A DNA stretch of 64,000 nt, from assembly GCA_009809945.1 (NCBI GenBank), contig WTPW01001269.1:1-64000 (forward strand), in the 5' to 3' direction. The position numbers and the translations under genes are program-made. The notes beneath the pieces were generated by a model that made no database searches, was not told the origin of the DNA, and saw only the letters and a program-made list of their open reading frames with translations. Source of the DNA: Gigaspora margarita. Taxonomy: Eukaryota > Glomeromycota > Glomeromycetes > Diversisporales > Gigasporaceae. Shown here piece after piece: positions 1 through 10,404 of the stretch; the stretch's first letter is position 1; every line of letters starts with the position of its first letter.

Positions 1-240
1 AATGAAAGTTTTTCCAGTATTGTAAAAAGTTTCAATTAAATTCAATAAAGATAAGAGCAAGGTCTCACCTTAAACATTAAAAAAAAAAAATAAAAAATTA
101 TAAAATCAATTTTGATTGGCCAATTGTGGGCAATGAATCATGTATTGCATGCATTTAATTTTTATTGGTCAACTAAGGAATACATGGCTATGCAAGTGCA
201 TAGAATTCTTAAACTCTAAAAATATTATATTACTTGGCTT

Positions 241-439
241 TTTGTACTAAGTAAACTTTGTTCAGCATTGCAATTACATCAAATTAGCATAATTAATTTT
301 ATTTTAAAATTTGAAGCTAAAATACTTAATTTTAAAATTTTGATAAAATTTTTTAAAATTAAACAGCTTATTATAAAATAAGATAAACTATACTAATTTG
401 ATGTATTTATTGGTACTAAACAAGTTTACTTAGTGCAAA
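241..439. mobile_element. Small terminal-inverted-repeat element (MITE-like)
   Basis: The left arm (TTTGTACTAAGTAAACTTTG followed by a CATCAAATTAGCATA block) is matched in reverse complement at the right end (CATCAAATTAGTATAG... and TTTGCACTAAGTAAACTTG). The roughly 200-bp unit has arms of about 50 bp around an AT-rich core and no coding capacity. I could not fix a target-site duplication, so the superfamily is open. Confidence 0.55.
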
Positions 440-595
440 ATATTATAATCAATTACTGTAGTAAACTTTTAAGTAATATTAATTTTATTAATAAAATTAT
501 ACAAATTTTTATGATTCTCTAAATTTTACTAAATAAATTAAAATAATTTTTATAAATTTGCAATTTTATATAATACATAATATTGTTACTATAAG

Positions 596-875
596 CAGTG
601 TTGTCATGAGACAGCTTTGGACAATAATTTGGACAATTTTGGACAATTTTGAACAATTAAATAAAGTAAAATTACTTAAAATTTTATTAATATAACCTAT
701 TTTAATTTTAACTAAAATGTGTTCAGCATCTAAAAAAATATATAGTTATATATTTTTTAGATAGATTTATTAATTATTAAAGCCTGAACAAGCTTTGGAC
801 ATTCTTGGACATTTGGACAATTTTGGACATGGACAAAACAAAAAAGACTGTGGACAGCCAAAATGTACAACACTG
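596..875. mobile_element. hAT-like MITE, 280 bp, 7-bp target duplication
   Basis: The terminal inverted repeat CAGTGTTGT / ACAACACTG is flanked on both sides by the direct repeat CTATAAG (589-595 and 876-882). Inside, near both ends, the motif TTGGACAATTT or TTGGACATT recurs several times in the same orientation. A TIR of the form (C/T)A(G/A)NG with subterminal short-motif arrays is the hallmark of hAT elements; their usual duplication is 8 bp, so the 7-bp one is slightly atypical. There is no ORF, so the element is non-autonomous. Confidence 0.7.
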
Positions 876-1082
876 CTATAAGTATTTGCTAAAAACAAAT
901 TTTGTAAAAGATAATTAACAGACCTATAGTACAAGTAAGAAAAATGAATAGTTTAAATATTTTAATAAATAAACATTGTTCTCATATATTAAATAAAGAT
1001 ATAGATAATAACTTATTAAGTAGTTATATTCTTATATTGATTATTGTAATTAAGTTTGTATACATTTTAATTACCAGAATAA

Positions 1083-1156
1083 TGCACAGAAGCTTTTTTG
1101 AATTTTAGCTCAAATTAACTTTAATTTAGGCTAAAATTCAAAATTATACTTCTGCA
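1083..1156. repeat. Short perfect-ended hairpin (foldback)
   Basis: TGCACAGAAG...TTGAATTTTAGC is mirrored by GCTAAAATTCAA...ACTTCTGCA within 75 bp, leaving a loop of only about 15 bases. It is probably a minimal MITE or its remnant; no coding content. Confidence 0.5.
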
Positions 1157-1599
1157 CATAGTGTGTGATTGTGTGATTAAAGTGGAGTTAGTTTTTATAT
1201 AAATTCAATTATAATACTTCTGTTACAAAATTTACTTTTATTTTAATAATATATAGTATGTTGTTAAGTAGTTGGTTTGAAAAAATTACTATAATTTCTA
1301 TTATGAGTTAGTATAAAACATTTCGATGCAGAATATATTACTTTTTTTGATTTAGTTTGATATTGTCAATCTATGATTTTTTTTGTGAGGTTCATGAGCC
1401 ATAATTATAATATATATAATTACTTAAATTTGTTATATTTGCAGGGCCTATTTAATAATAATAAATAAAATAAAAATGCAAAAAAAGCATTTATTAAATG
1501 AGTTTTGAAAATATAACAAAGTTAAATGATTGCATGTATTGTATTTATGGGCTCACAGAACTCACAAAAAATTAAATAGTGATCAAATTTTACTAAATT

Positions 1600-2215
1600 G
1601 AAAAGAGTGATAATGTAATATGCAATAGTTAAAATTGAGTTTGTATTGATATTACTATGGTTTTTATATGAGTTGATAAAATATTCTTTTTAAGAATTAT
1701 TAGCTATTTTGGTGATTGCAGTACATTAGAATTTTCTTGAATGAGTTACTTAAAAAATTCTGCACACTTATCCACAATTCTGCAACCACAGTGTTGTTAA
1801 GATTTAGTTAATTTGCTTTAAAGTAGTCTTAATTATATGGTTATTGAGTTTATTCTTTTGTAATAAATTCTTTTGAAAAGTCTACCCACAATTTCAGTAA
1901 CTATGGTATGTAATTAAGATCAAGTTAGTTTGCATTAAAATTATTATATTAGAATTATTTTGATTTCTAGTATAAGTTATTGTAAAAAATTCTGTTATAA
2001 AAACTTGCTATTTTAGTAATCACAGTATTGGTTAAAGTTGAGGTAATTTGTATTTGAATTGTTGTATTTTACATGTATTGCTAGTTTGCATTGAAATTTT
2101 CACAATTTTTATTACAAGTTACTTTCTATTCTAAAAAGACAAGTTAGCATGCATTTGGAATTATCACAATTTTTATGATGCTAAATTACTATTGTAAATG
2201 TTGAATTGAAAGAGT
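1600..2215. repeat. Diverged dispersed repeat, several degenerate copies
   Basis: A block of roughly 110-120 bp (a run like AAAAATTCTGTTATAAA, then CTTGCTATTTTAGTAATCAC, then GTTGAG.TAATTTGTATTG) recurs here in strongly diverged copies. It reappears near 3255, 3355 and 3465. It reads as an old tandem expansion that has decayed; no coding frame runs through it. Confidence 0.4.
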
Positions 2216-3239
2216 AGTAAAACAATATAGACAATAGTGCCAATTTAAACTCCAACTGATTATAGGGTGAAGAGAATATAAGTGGTGATTATAGGAAAAA
2301 AGTGGTATATGCGACTTATAAAGGCCCAGTAAAGGTAAATCACTAAATCATAGTAATAGAATAAAGATGCTGATGCTGGTGATGCTAATTTTCCTATCTT
2401 AAATTTTCTATAGTTCCTGGAAATTTTTAAACCTTTCTATATTGAACTAGCATAAACATTATCTAATCCAATTAACTTATTTAATATATCATTTAATCGA
2501 TTTAATAAATCATTTTGATTTAATCAACCATCCCCCTATATTAGCATCAAAGGAACCAACTGAGACTGGCAATGCTAAAGAAAGTGATTTTTATAATATA
2601 ACTATATCAAATAAAGAAACTTTATTATACATGAAGTTCAAAGAAACTACAATTACATGACAAAAGGATTAATGAAACTCATTACACAGAATTCAAGTTA
2701 TAATAAACCAATATGAAGTTACAAGTCAATTTAGTCTGTCAAATTGAGTCTTACAAGGTTTATGAAGGTTAAGATCAAATTCAAAAGATAAGTATTTTAT
2801 TTATTATGTATTCAATTTCCAAAGTGGATGTCCAACTTATTCTGAACTTTATTCAATTTGAAGGTAAAACTTGCATCAGATTGAATCTGACGCACGTCAG
2901 ATGACTAACAGTTGACCAGCATTAAATAATCAGCAACAACTGGCCTAAAATAACTTCTAACTTTACCCTAACCCTAATCTAATTTAGGCAGGTGTCATCT
3001 GATGCAAGAATTGATCTGACACACAAAATATACACTCATGGCACAAAATTAACAAGCACATGTAATCGCATATTGTGTTATTTTAGGTGTATACACTCTT
3101 GAATGGTTAAGCAACCAAGTCACCATCTATTTCTTTTTTAGTATAAGCGATTAATATTTACATGAAGAAAGAATTAAAAATTATATATAGCATATAAAAT
3201 AACTACTATGCAAATTGGAACAGGTATAGAAACTACTGG

Positions 3240-3520
3240 CAATTCCTATCATTACACTATAAAAAATTCTGTTATAAACCTATTCGATGCATAATACACT
3301 CCAAAGGTTGAGTTTGTATTGATTATTGTGAGTTATTTATATGATAAATTACGGTAAAAATTCTCATACAAAACTTGCTCGCTATTTTAATAATCACAAT
3401 ATGTGGCTAAGCTTGAGATAATTTGTATTGGAAATATTATAGTTTCTATCGTGAACTACTGTTAAAAATTCTGCTACAAACTTTACTTTTTTGGCGATAA
3501 ACAGTACATGACTCACTAAC
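3240..3520. repeat. Second cluster of the diverged 110-120-bp repeat
   Basis: Three degenerate copies of the unit seen at 1600-2215 lie head to tail, each recognisable by AAAAATTCTG..ATAAA, a CTTGCT..CTATTTTAATAATCACA segment and a GTTGAG/CTTGAGATAATTTGTATTG segment. Function unknown. Confidence 0.4.
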
Positions 3521-5684
3521 GCATGCCATTAACGTTATCCATATCTCAGTTAATCTAATATCTACAAAGCGAATGAAAATCAAGAATAAACCCTGTTAAA
3601 GTTAGCATTGTCTTCAGTTATCAGGACTATAAGTTCTTTTGCTAAATCACAGAAAATTTAACTGATTAGATTTATAATAGTTATATTTGCATTAGTGTCA
3701 TAGTTTATATGTAAACATTATATTACAACCTATTGCATAATTAATTACAAATAACACGAATTCTCATATTTATATGACCCAAAATATACGAATGTACTGT
3801 ACGTACTTACGTCAAAGTTGTGAGTAGTCATAAGTTCATGCGCATATATGCAAGGCTAGCCAATCAAATTTCATAAAGATTACATTTGCATGAACGGCCA
3901 TCATTTTATTATAATAGAAAATTTCCATAGCTTTATTATACCAAAATATAATAGATGAATAAATACTATCAATAAAATGATTTTTTTTGGTAAATGAATA
4001 TCAAGAGCTGTGCAGATGAATATGTGCACTTCTATATTACTATTGGTTTTACCCTGCTTTATAAAGATAAACCTTTCTTTGATCAGATATAATGGTAAAA
4101 AAGGGGTCATTCATGTGCATATAGTTCTATATAGTTTTTTAAAAGCTATTTTAATAGCAATCTTTTATTAAAAATTTTCTTATTCCAAATATAGTTAGTA
4201 ATGAAGTTCTATATAGAAGAAATAAAACTTAAAATTTACTTATTTAGGCTAGTGACATAGCTAAAGGAAAATAAACAAAGCATATATGCATTGTCACATC
4301 AATTGTTAATATACAAGAATATTAATGAAATATATCAAGTTATAAAATTCTATAAGAACTTTACCAGTTAGAATTAGATTTTACTATTCCATTTCTCCTG
4401 TCTTTATTCTTTATAATCTACTGTACATTTATACTAATTTTAGTTCTTAATTTATATAACTTACATATTCAGGAGCAAATCTTGCAAATTGAATCTAATT
4501 AAAATGGATTTACTTGCAAAATTTAAAAAATCTCCATGTTGAGGTCATTCGAACTGCTATTCAACACTATCACATAATTTCACAGGCATGCATGTCCGCA
4601 AAGTCATGCAATAGTGTTGAATGGCACAATCGGATCATGGCATACACATGATGAATTTTTAAATTTTACTAGTGATTTTGAATCACAAGTAATTTGGGAA
4701 AAAATGTAATTTTAGGAATAGGATAAGTGAAAAAAATTGATATCATGCATATGATTGGCTATAACTATGTCAATTTTTTCCTGCAGGCCATTTACCCAGC
4801 ATCATGCAGATGGCAATTTACTAACAATATATACTCTAACCAGATGCTAACCTCAGTCCCAAGTGATATCAAGCAAATGGTCTTTAAGGAAATAATTGTT
4901 GAGGAAATAGATACTGTATAATGGTACCATACCAAATTGGAACAAACTGTTTATAATATGTAATATTTTACATTTGCCTTTATTTTGGCTAACTGAAATA
5001 AATTTTGAATTCTATTCTAACTAAATAAGTAACGCGACCTCTGCTGATTATGATGTTCAATACATCATATTCCTATTTTTTTTAATAACACTACAAATTG
5101 AAAACCTTTTATCTGTTGTATATTGTGAAAGTTTATAAACAAAGGTTGCTAATACAAGTAAATTTAGTAAATTTTGACATCAGGTGGCAACCAATAATAA
5201 AAATTTTCTTATATCGAGAGTTTATTAGTAAATTTCTTATGTTGGTTGAATTCATTATAGGCTGGTTTTGGCTTTAAATTTATTATATCGAAGTTTAATT
5301 ATTCTTTCTTATATTTCGATTTTCTTATATCGCGAGTTACTTGTGTATAGAAAGAAAATGTGAAACTGTAATTACTCCGTGGAGATAAATACCGATAAAT
5401 TTAATTATATATTTGTTGCAGTAAATCAATTCCATAGTACAAGCATTTTTCAACAGCCAAATCGGGTTTCACGACAATAGGTTAGTTTTGTTTCCTGGGC
5501 ATCAGTAATTAGTATTATGTTAAAAGAAGTTAATAAATATATACAATGTAAGATCAATATGTAAGAACATATAAATATATTGATTGTATAGTATTAAAAA
5601 ACAAGGTATATAATACTGTGTATAGTTTTTATAATGACTTATTATGTAAGAGAAGAGCATATATTCATATATCGGTATATAGAC

Positions 5685-5865
5685 AACTAATCGATTAGCT
5701 AACTAATCGAATAATCGATTAATTAGTTAATTAATTCATCAATTAGTTGAAAATCGATTAATCAATTAGTTGGTAATAGTCAATCGATTAGTTGCCAACT
5801 CGATCAACTAATCGATTAGTTGCCAACTCTATCAATTAATCGATTTTCAATTCATATACTAGTTA
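5685..5865. repeat. ATCGATTA-rich imperfect repeat cluster
   Basis: The palindromic core AATCGATT and the phrase AACTAATCGATTAGTTG recur about ten times in both orientations, including two nearly adjacent copies of CGATTAGTTGCCAACTC. CpG-containing palindromes at this density are out of place in such AT-rich DNA. It could be the subterminal array of a decayed transposon; no boundaries are clear. Confidence 0.45.
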
Positions 5866-6602
5866 GGGTGAGGCGAGAGTAATCCATAGGCGTGACGAGG
5901 AATTTTATAGTAAAATTTTGCATGGAATTTTTTTTTGTCAGAGCGCGAAGAGTAGTTTCATAAACAAAATTATGAGCCACAAGCGATTCTTTAAAACATC
6001 GCTTTCACGTTACACCTAATCCTACGATCTGATTAGTTTATCAGGTGGGTGCATTACAACGCACATGCGCTAAATTATATAAACCTATTTTATAATCGAA
6101 GTGAAAGTTAGGAGCAAGACCAAATGTATGTGCTTACTGAAATTCTTAATCACCATTTACAGTATCGGTCGAACATTTTAAACATAATGCTAAGTTTGTT
6201 TTTTTTTTTATACTTTCTAATGAATTAGCAGGTTTATTTAAACGATAAGATAAACCAATCCTTTGACTTGGATCCCGATTTTACGAATTTAAAGGTAAAA
6301 ATTATGAAAAGTTTTCTCGTTATAGTTATATCTGGTTAATTGTAATAACATTATTGTAATTTAACAGGTAACGTAATCTGCAATGATTCAACCACATTGT
6401 GCACATGATTTGGAAATTTTTACCTACGTATATACGTGCATCCATCCAGGAGCGTTGTTTTCTATAAATACAAGGTTTTTGTTTTTCTAAATAATCCTGA
6501 TAAGATGCACTTAGAGAGTTGACTGTATATATATGAAATTTTCTATTATTTACAAGAGTCTAAGTCGCGCAGCTATCATTATTTAGTTCTTTATTTATAT
6601 TA

Positions 6603-6780
6603 CAGTCAGACCTCTCTAAATGCATAGCCGAGGTGGCTATAAAAACCATGCATTGAGAGGTAAGCATTTAGGGAGATAAAACTCTACAAGTAACATATGA
6701 GTTGAGACCAAGCCAAGCCATGCATTTAGAGAGGTTATGCATTTAAGGAGGTGGAGGTTGCATTTAGAGAGATCTGACTG
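6603..6780. mobile_element. Tc1/mariner (pogo-like) MITE, 178 bp, TA duplication
   Basis: Inverted ends CAGTCAGACCTCTCTAAATG (left) and its near complement at the right (CATTTAGAGAGATCTGACTG) are each bordered by TA (6601-6602 and 6781-6782), as expected for Tc1/mariner superfamily insertions. The interior repeats the phrase TGCATTTAGAGAGGT in both orientations and has no ORF. A lone related end (TGCACTTAGAGAGTTGACTG) lies just upstream near 6507-6527. The right part overlaps the 3' end of the minus-strand kinase gene and supplies its stop codon at 6764-6766. Confidence 0.75.
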
Positions 6781-8623
6781 TATTTGTAATAAATCTGACA
6801 GATGAAGTATTTGCCAATATATCTAGATCTCTTTCAATGTCAGGCAATGTTGTGCGATCATTTGGATTATGTTCCCAACATTTATTATAAATGTTAAAAT
6901 ATTCTGTGGGCGTTCCATTGATCATGCTTTCCCTCTTTTTGCATGTTAAAATATTTATAATGACCCAACACTCGTTAAGATTAAAAAATGGAGGTATTCC
7001 ACTTGTGAGTTCCCAAAATATCACACCGAGACTATATATATCTGACTTTTCATCGCATACACATTTGCCGTATACATTGAGGCATTGAGGATCAACGTAA
7101 TATACTCTGCCTTCATGATTTGTATGTGGATGATCCAAAGCTAATTGTTTTGATGAACCAAAATCGGCAATCTTTGGTTTATTTCCATGAATTAAAATAT
7201 TTTGTGGGTTCTGAAGTAAGAATTTAAAAAACTTAGTGTAGTGCTAGTTAATTACAAATAATAATTCCCAATAAGATACGTACAAGATCACAATGAATGA
7301 TGCCATTAGAATGTATCCAGCTTAATCCATTAGTTACCCCACGTGCGATTTGAATAAGATCTCCCCATGAAATCTTAAAAATATCATCGTTTATTCTATT
7401 TCGTAGATAGTTTTGTAAGTTCCCACCGTCTGCAAATTCCAAAACCAACATCAAAGCATTAGGCTCTGGACAAAATTTTCTTTAATAAACATTTTATACA
7501 TCAAGATTGACGAATTCATAATGGTTATTTATACCTTTAGCAATTCCGAACAATCGGCAGGTATTTTGATTTTCACCGACATTATAGTGTACTTCAATCT
7601 TTGTGATTAAAATAAAAAATATAAGATAAATTCTAAGCTAATACTATCCCTTAAACTGTCAATTTAACTTCAAATATATTATACTATGATATAGACTACA
7701 ATCCAATATAACTTGATAGCTTAATCACAGATCATTCATGAAATTTCCAGGCAAATTTTCCTGGAAAACAGTTTAAGGGATACAAAAGTTAAGCGAGTAA
7801 CTTATTATAAATAGAATTATCCTTCAATCTATTATGACCTGCATCAATCAATAATTTTAGGCATTGGATGTTTTGCATCCGATAACTATATGGTCTTTGC
7901 TAGGAAAATCACCCTTCGACATTTTCCGATCGGGCTAATTTCGGACAATCTTAGACCAACATGCATGTCGATTCTTATTTACATAATCTTCCTTTGCCTT
8001 TGTTAATTCACTGGGTCATTTAATTAGCTATTGAATTAATAAAGGCAAAGGATGATTCACATGCAAATAAGAACCGGTATGTTTACCAGATTGTCCAAAC
8101 CAACCCGATCGGAAAGTGTCGAAGGGTGATTTTTCTAGCCAAGACCTAATGTATTATTATTTTTTTAATGATCTCAATAATCTAAGTCTGCAGTTCGCTG
8201 TAGACAGAAGAATATACCGCCACTAGGTGTGTAGTGACCATTAATTGTGGTTATTGGTCACTACGTACTTAATAACTATATCTTACCTCATTTCGCATTT
8301 TTCTAACAGTTTCTTTGTCTAAAAAGTCTTTGTTATCTTTGAATATTTTTATTGCTATTTGGCCGTTTATAGGTTCACGATCATAATGAGCTGATTCTAC
8401 AATTGCATTGTTTTCAGGAGTAGTTATAATTCGCCGGTCTCTAAATTGTGAGCTATCAAAGTAATGTAGACGTTCATTCACCAAACTTGATAATCCAAGA
8501 ATTTCTGTTACTTTGTAAATTTTTTGACATAACGAAATTACATAATGCAAATTCATTTGAGGATCAATTTCTTTACATCAAATATATTAAAAAAACTAGC
8601 TCACCGCTATTTTCTGCATTCAT
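6764..8623 (-). CDS. TKL-type protein kinase, 5 exons, C-terminus cut by a MITE
   Basis: Five exons splice in frame at GT-AG sites: 8623-8605, 8570-8287, 7598-7535, 7465-7284 and 7210-6764, giving about 331 residues. The start ATG at 8623 opens a 19-nt first exon. The N-lobe keeps the lysine (AIKIF) but I see no normal glycine loop. The catalytic loop reads HCDL-NPQN (Arg of HRD replaced by Cys, Asp kept), followed by an intact DFG (IADFGSS), a DPQ in place of APE, and a recognisable C-lobe (SDIYSLGVIFWELTSG, then NDRTTLPDI). The family is the plant-RLK-like/TKL kinase expansion of mycorrhizal fungi; activity is uncertain given the weak glycine loop. Intron 2 carries a 255-bp foldback element. 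The last codons and stop come from a MITE. It is head to head with the kinase gene at 8915. Confidence 0.8.
7892..8146. mobile_element. Foldback MITE inside a kinase intron
   Basis: Two arms of about 110 bp are inverted copies: GGTCTTTGCTAGGAAAATCA at the left and its counterpart ending TAGCCAAGACC at the right. Shared internal blocks include CACCCTTCGAC, CCGATCGG, TTCTTATTT and CCTTTGCCTTT. The whole lies between the donor at 8286 and the acceptor at 7599, that is in intron 2 of the minus-strand kinase gene. TA dinucleotides border it, but the target duplication is not decisive. Confidence 0.7.
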
Positions 8624-8800
8624 ATTATCGTGTCATAAATTATAGCGATGACTTTTTAAAAGCCCTTAAAATGTACTTGTTCGATGCAAAGGTTGTAAGA
8701 CTAACAAATTATATGTAGAACCAAGTCCTACATGTGACCTTCTATATAGAATATCTACGGATAAAGCCAAGAGATTCTGATTGTAAAATTAACATTAATG

Positions 8801-8874
8801 TTTCCTGTACAACCTGATTCAGCTATATAGGGTAAAATTGCAAAATTGTTTCCCGTACAACCTGATTCAGCTAT
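8801..8874. promoter_or_regulatory. 26-bp direct repeat in a divergent promoter
   Basis: TTTCCTGTACAACCTGATTC (8801-8826 including the following AGCTAT) recurs at 8849-8874 with one change, with starts 48 bp apart. It lies in the 291-bp interval between two divergently transcribed kinase genes, 41 bp before the plus-strand ATG. It could be a duplicated binding site or simply a small tandem duplication; the role is inference. Confidence 0.45.
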
Positions 8875-8914
8875 TTAAAAAACTTTCGTCATAAAATGCT
8901 ATTAAAATTATAAA

Positions 8915-10268
8915 ATGGATAAACAAGTTCATTCTCCAAACCAAAAATCGATTAAAGAATTTTGTTATACAGATTTCAGCAATATTAGAATTATTGGACG
9001 GGGAAAGCATGGAACAGTCTGTTCTGCAAATTTAGGAAATTTAATGGTCGTATTAAAAAGATTTAATAACATAAAAGCCTTAGATAAAAACTACGAGGTA
9101 ATGTACTATTCTTTACAATTTTAATTTCGGTAGAAATATCGACACTAACAATTTATTTGGAATAAAAAATTTATCAATGCGATATAGCTTAGTATTAAAA
9201 GAGCTAAAACTCATCCTAACATAAGATTATTTCTTGGAATTACGAAAGGTATATAAGACTTTTGCTTTGAATAATAATGCGATCAACTTAATAATACTGC
9301 TATTTTAATTTTAGACCCTGTAAAGGATTATCTTATAACAATTTCGGAGTATGCAAATGACAATCTGCAGGACTACCTAAGAAATAAAAGAAACGATGAT
9401 GGAATTTTTAAAATTTCATTTGATAATCTCATTCAGATCGCAAATGAAATAACTTCTGGACTAGAATGGTTACATTTTAATGACATAATTCATCGCAATT
9501 TGGTATGTATTCTAGTTGTGATTACCACATAAAGCACTCTTTAAAGTACCCGTGAGGTACGATTAGAACAAATGTTTACATGCAGTCAATACTTTAAGGA
9601 ATGTTTTCAGCATTGAAATTTAAATCATATATATTTCTAAATCTTTTATTTGTCTAGCATTCTAAAAATATTTTAATTCACAAAGATCAAGTTAAGATTT
9701 CCGATTTTGATCTGAATGATTCTTTTCAGCTCTCAAACTCTGTTATCCAAGACTTTCCAGCATATTATGAGCCTCAGCTTTTTATCAATTCAGACAAAGT
9801 TTATTTAATCGACAAAAAATCGGATATATATAGCTTGGGTGTTGTATTTTGGGAACTCACGAGTGGAATCACACCCTTTTCTAATTGTTCTAAGTACGTA
9901 ATAATTATGAAAATTGCAAACGGAAAAAGGGAAGAAACAATCCCTAATACACCTATAGAATATGTTAATATTTATACTAAATGTTGGCGCACTGATCCAA
10001 ACGAGCGCCCAACATTACATGACATTAAAGCAGCTTTAGACGAATTGCCAGCTACTTCTTCTGTCGAATTTATTATAAATGATACCGGTTTGTTTGTGAT
10101 ATTTATAATAAATTGGTTTAAAACTGCAGTTGAAATTATGTTCATTCCTTTCAAAAAATTTTATTAGTATCTAAACCGCCTATGCCATTTATACGTGAAA
10201 ACAATGGTAGATTAGCGAGAGAAGATAAAGAGAAAAATATTTATCAAAAGTCTAATAAAGGTATTTAA
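8915..10268 (+). CDS. Predicted TKL-type pseudokinase, 5 exons
   Basis: The best in-frame model joins 8915-9097, 9188-9248, 9315-9502, 9658-10087 and 10168-10268 (about 320 residues). If the last intron is not removed, the frame instead stops at 10167. The glycine loop is good (IIGRGKHGTV) and the N-lobe lysine is present (VVLKRF). However, the catalytic loop reads IIHRNL, with Asn for the catalytic Asp of HRD, and the DFG motif reads ISDFDL, so the last Gly is lost. The APE position is YEP. The C-lobe (SDIYSLGVVFWELTSG, NERPTLHDIKAALDEL) matches the neighbouring kinase. Loss of the catalytic base predicts ATP binding without normal phosphotransfer, a scaffold or decoy role by analogy with other pseudokinases. 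It pairs head to head with the gene ending at 6764; the two are likely paralogues. Confidence 0.8.
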
Positions 10269-10404
10269 GAGAATATTTATTCATTGTGATTCTAGAAAAA
10301 GAAGTTAACAGAACCGTTTTTTCTATATAATTAATCTCATCTCATTTCACGCGTTTACGAAAAATAAATCATATTACGCACTATGATTTTAAGGATTACA
10401 AATC

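Larger units (their letters stand above)
876..6600. other. Gene-poor AT-rich region
   Basis: Apart from the small repeats listed separately I see no convincing gene in this stretch. The open frames at 3901-4110 (minus) and 4727-4921 (plus) are short, low-complexity and resemble nothing I recognise. A telomere-like CCCTAACCCTAA run occurs near 2955. Inverted pairs such as ATTCAACACTAT near 4560 and its complement near 4612 hint at further decayed foldback elements. Confidence 0.5.

Noticed and set aside
3901-4921. Two small ORFs (69 and 64 residues) in the gene desert
   Set aside because: Low complexity, no recognisable features and no splice context; expected by chance at this length.
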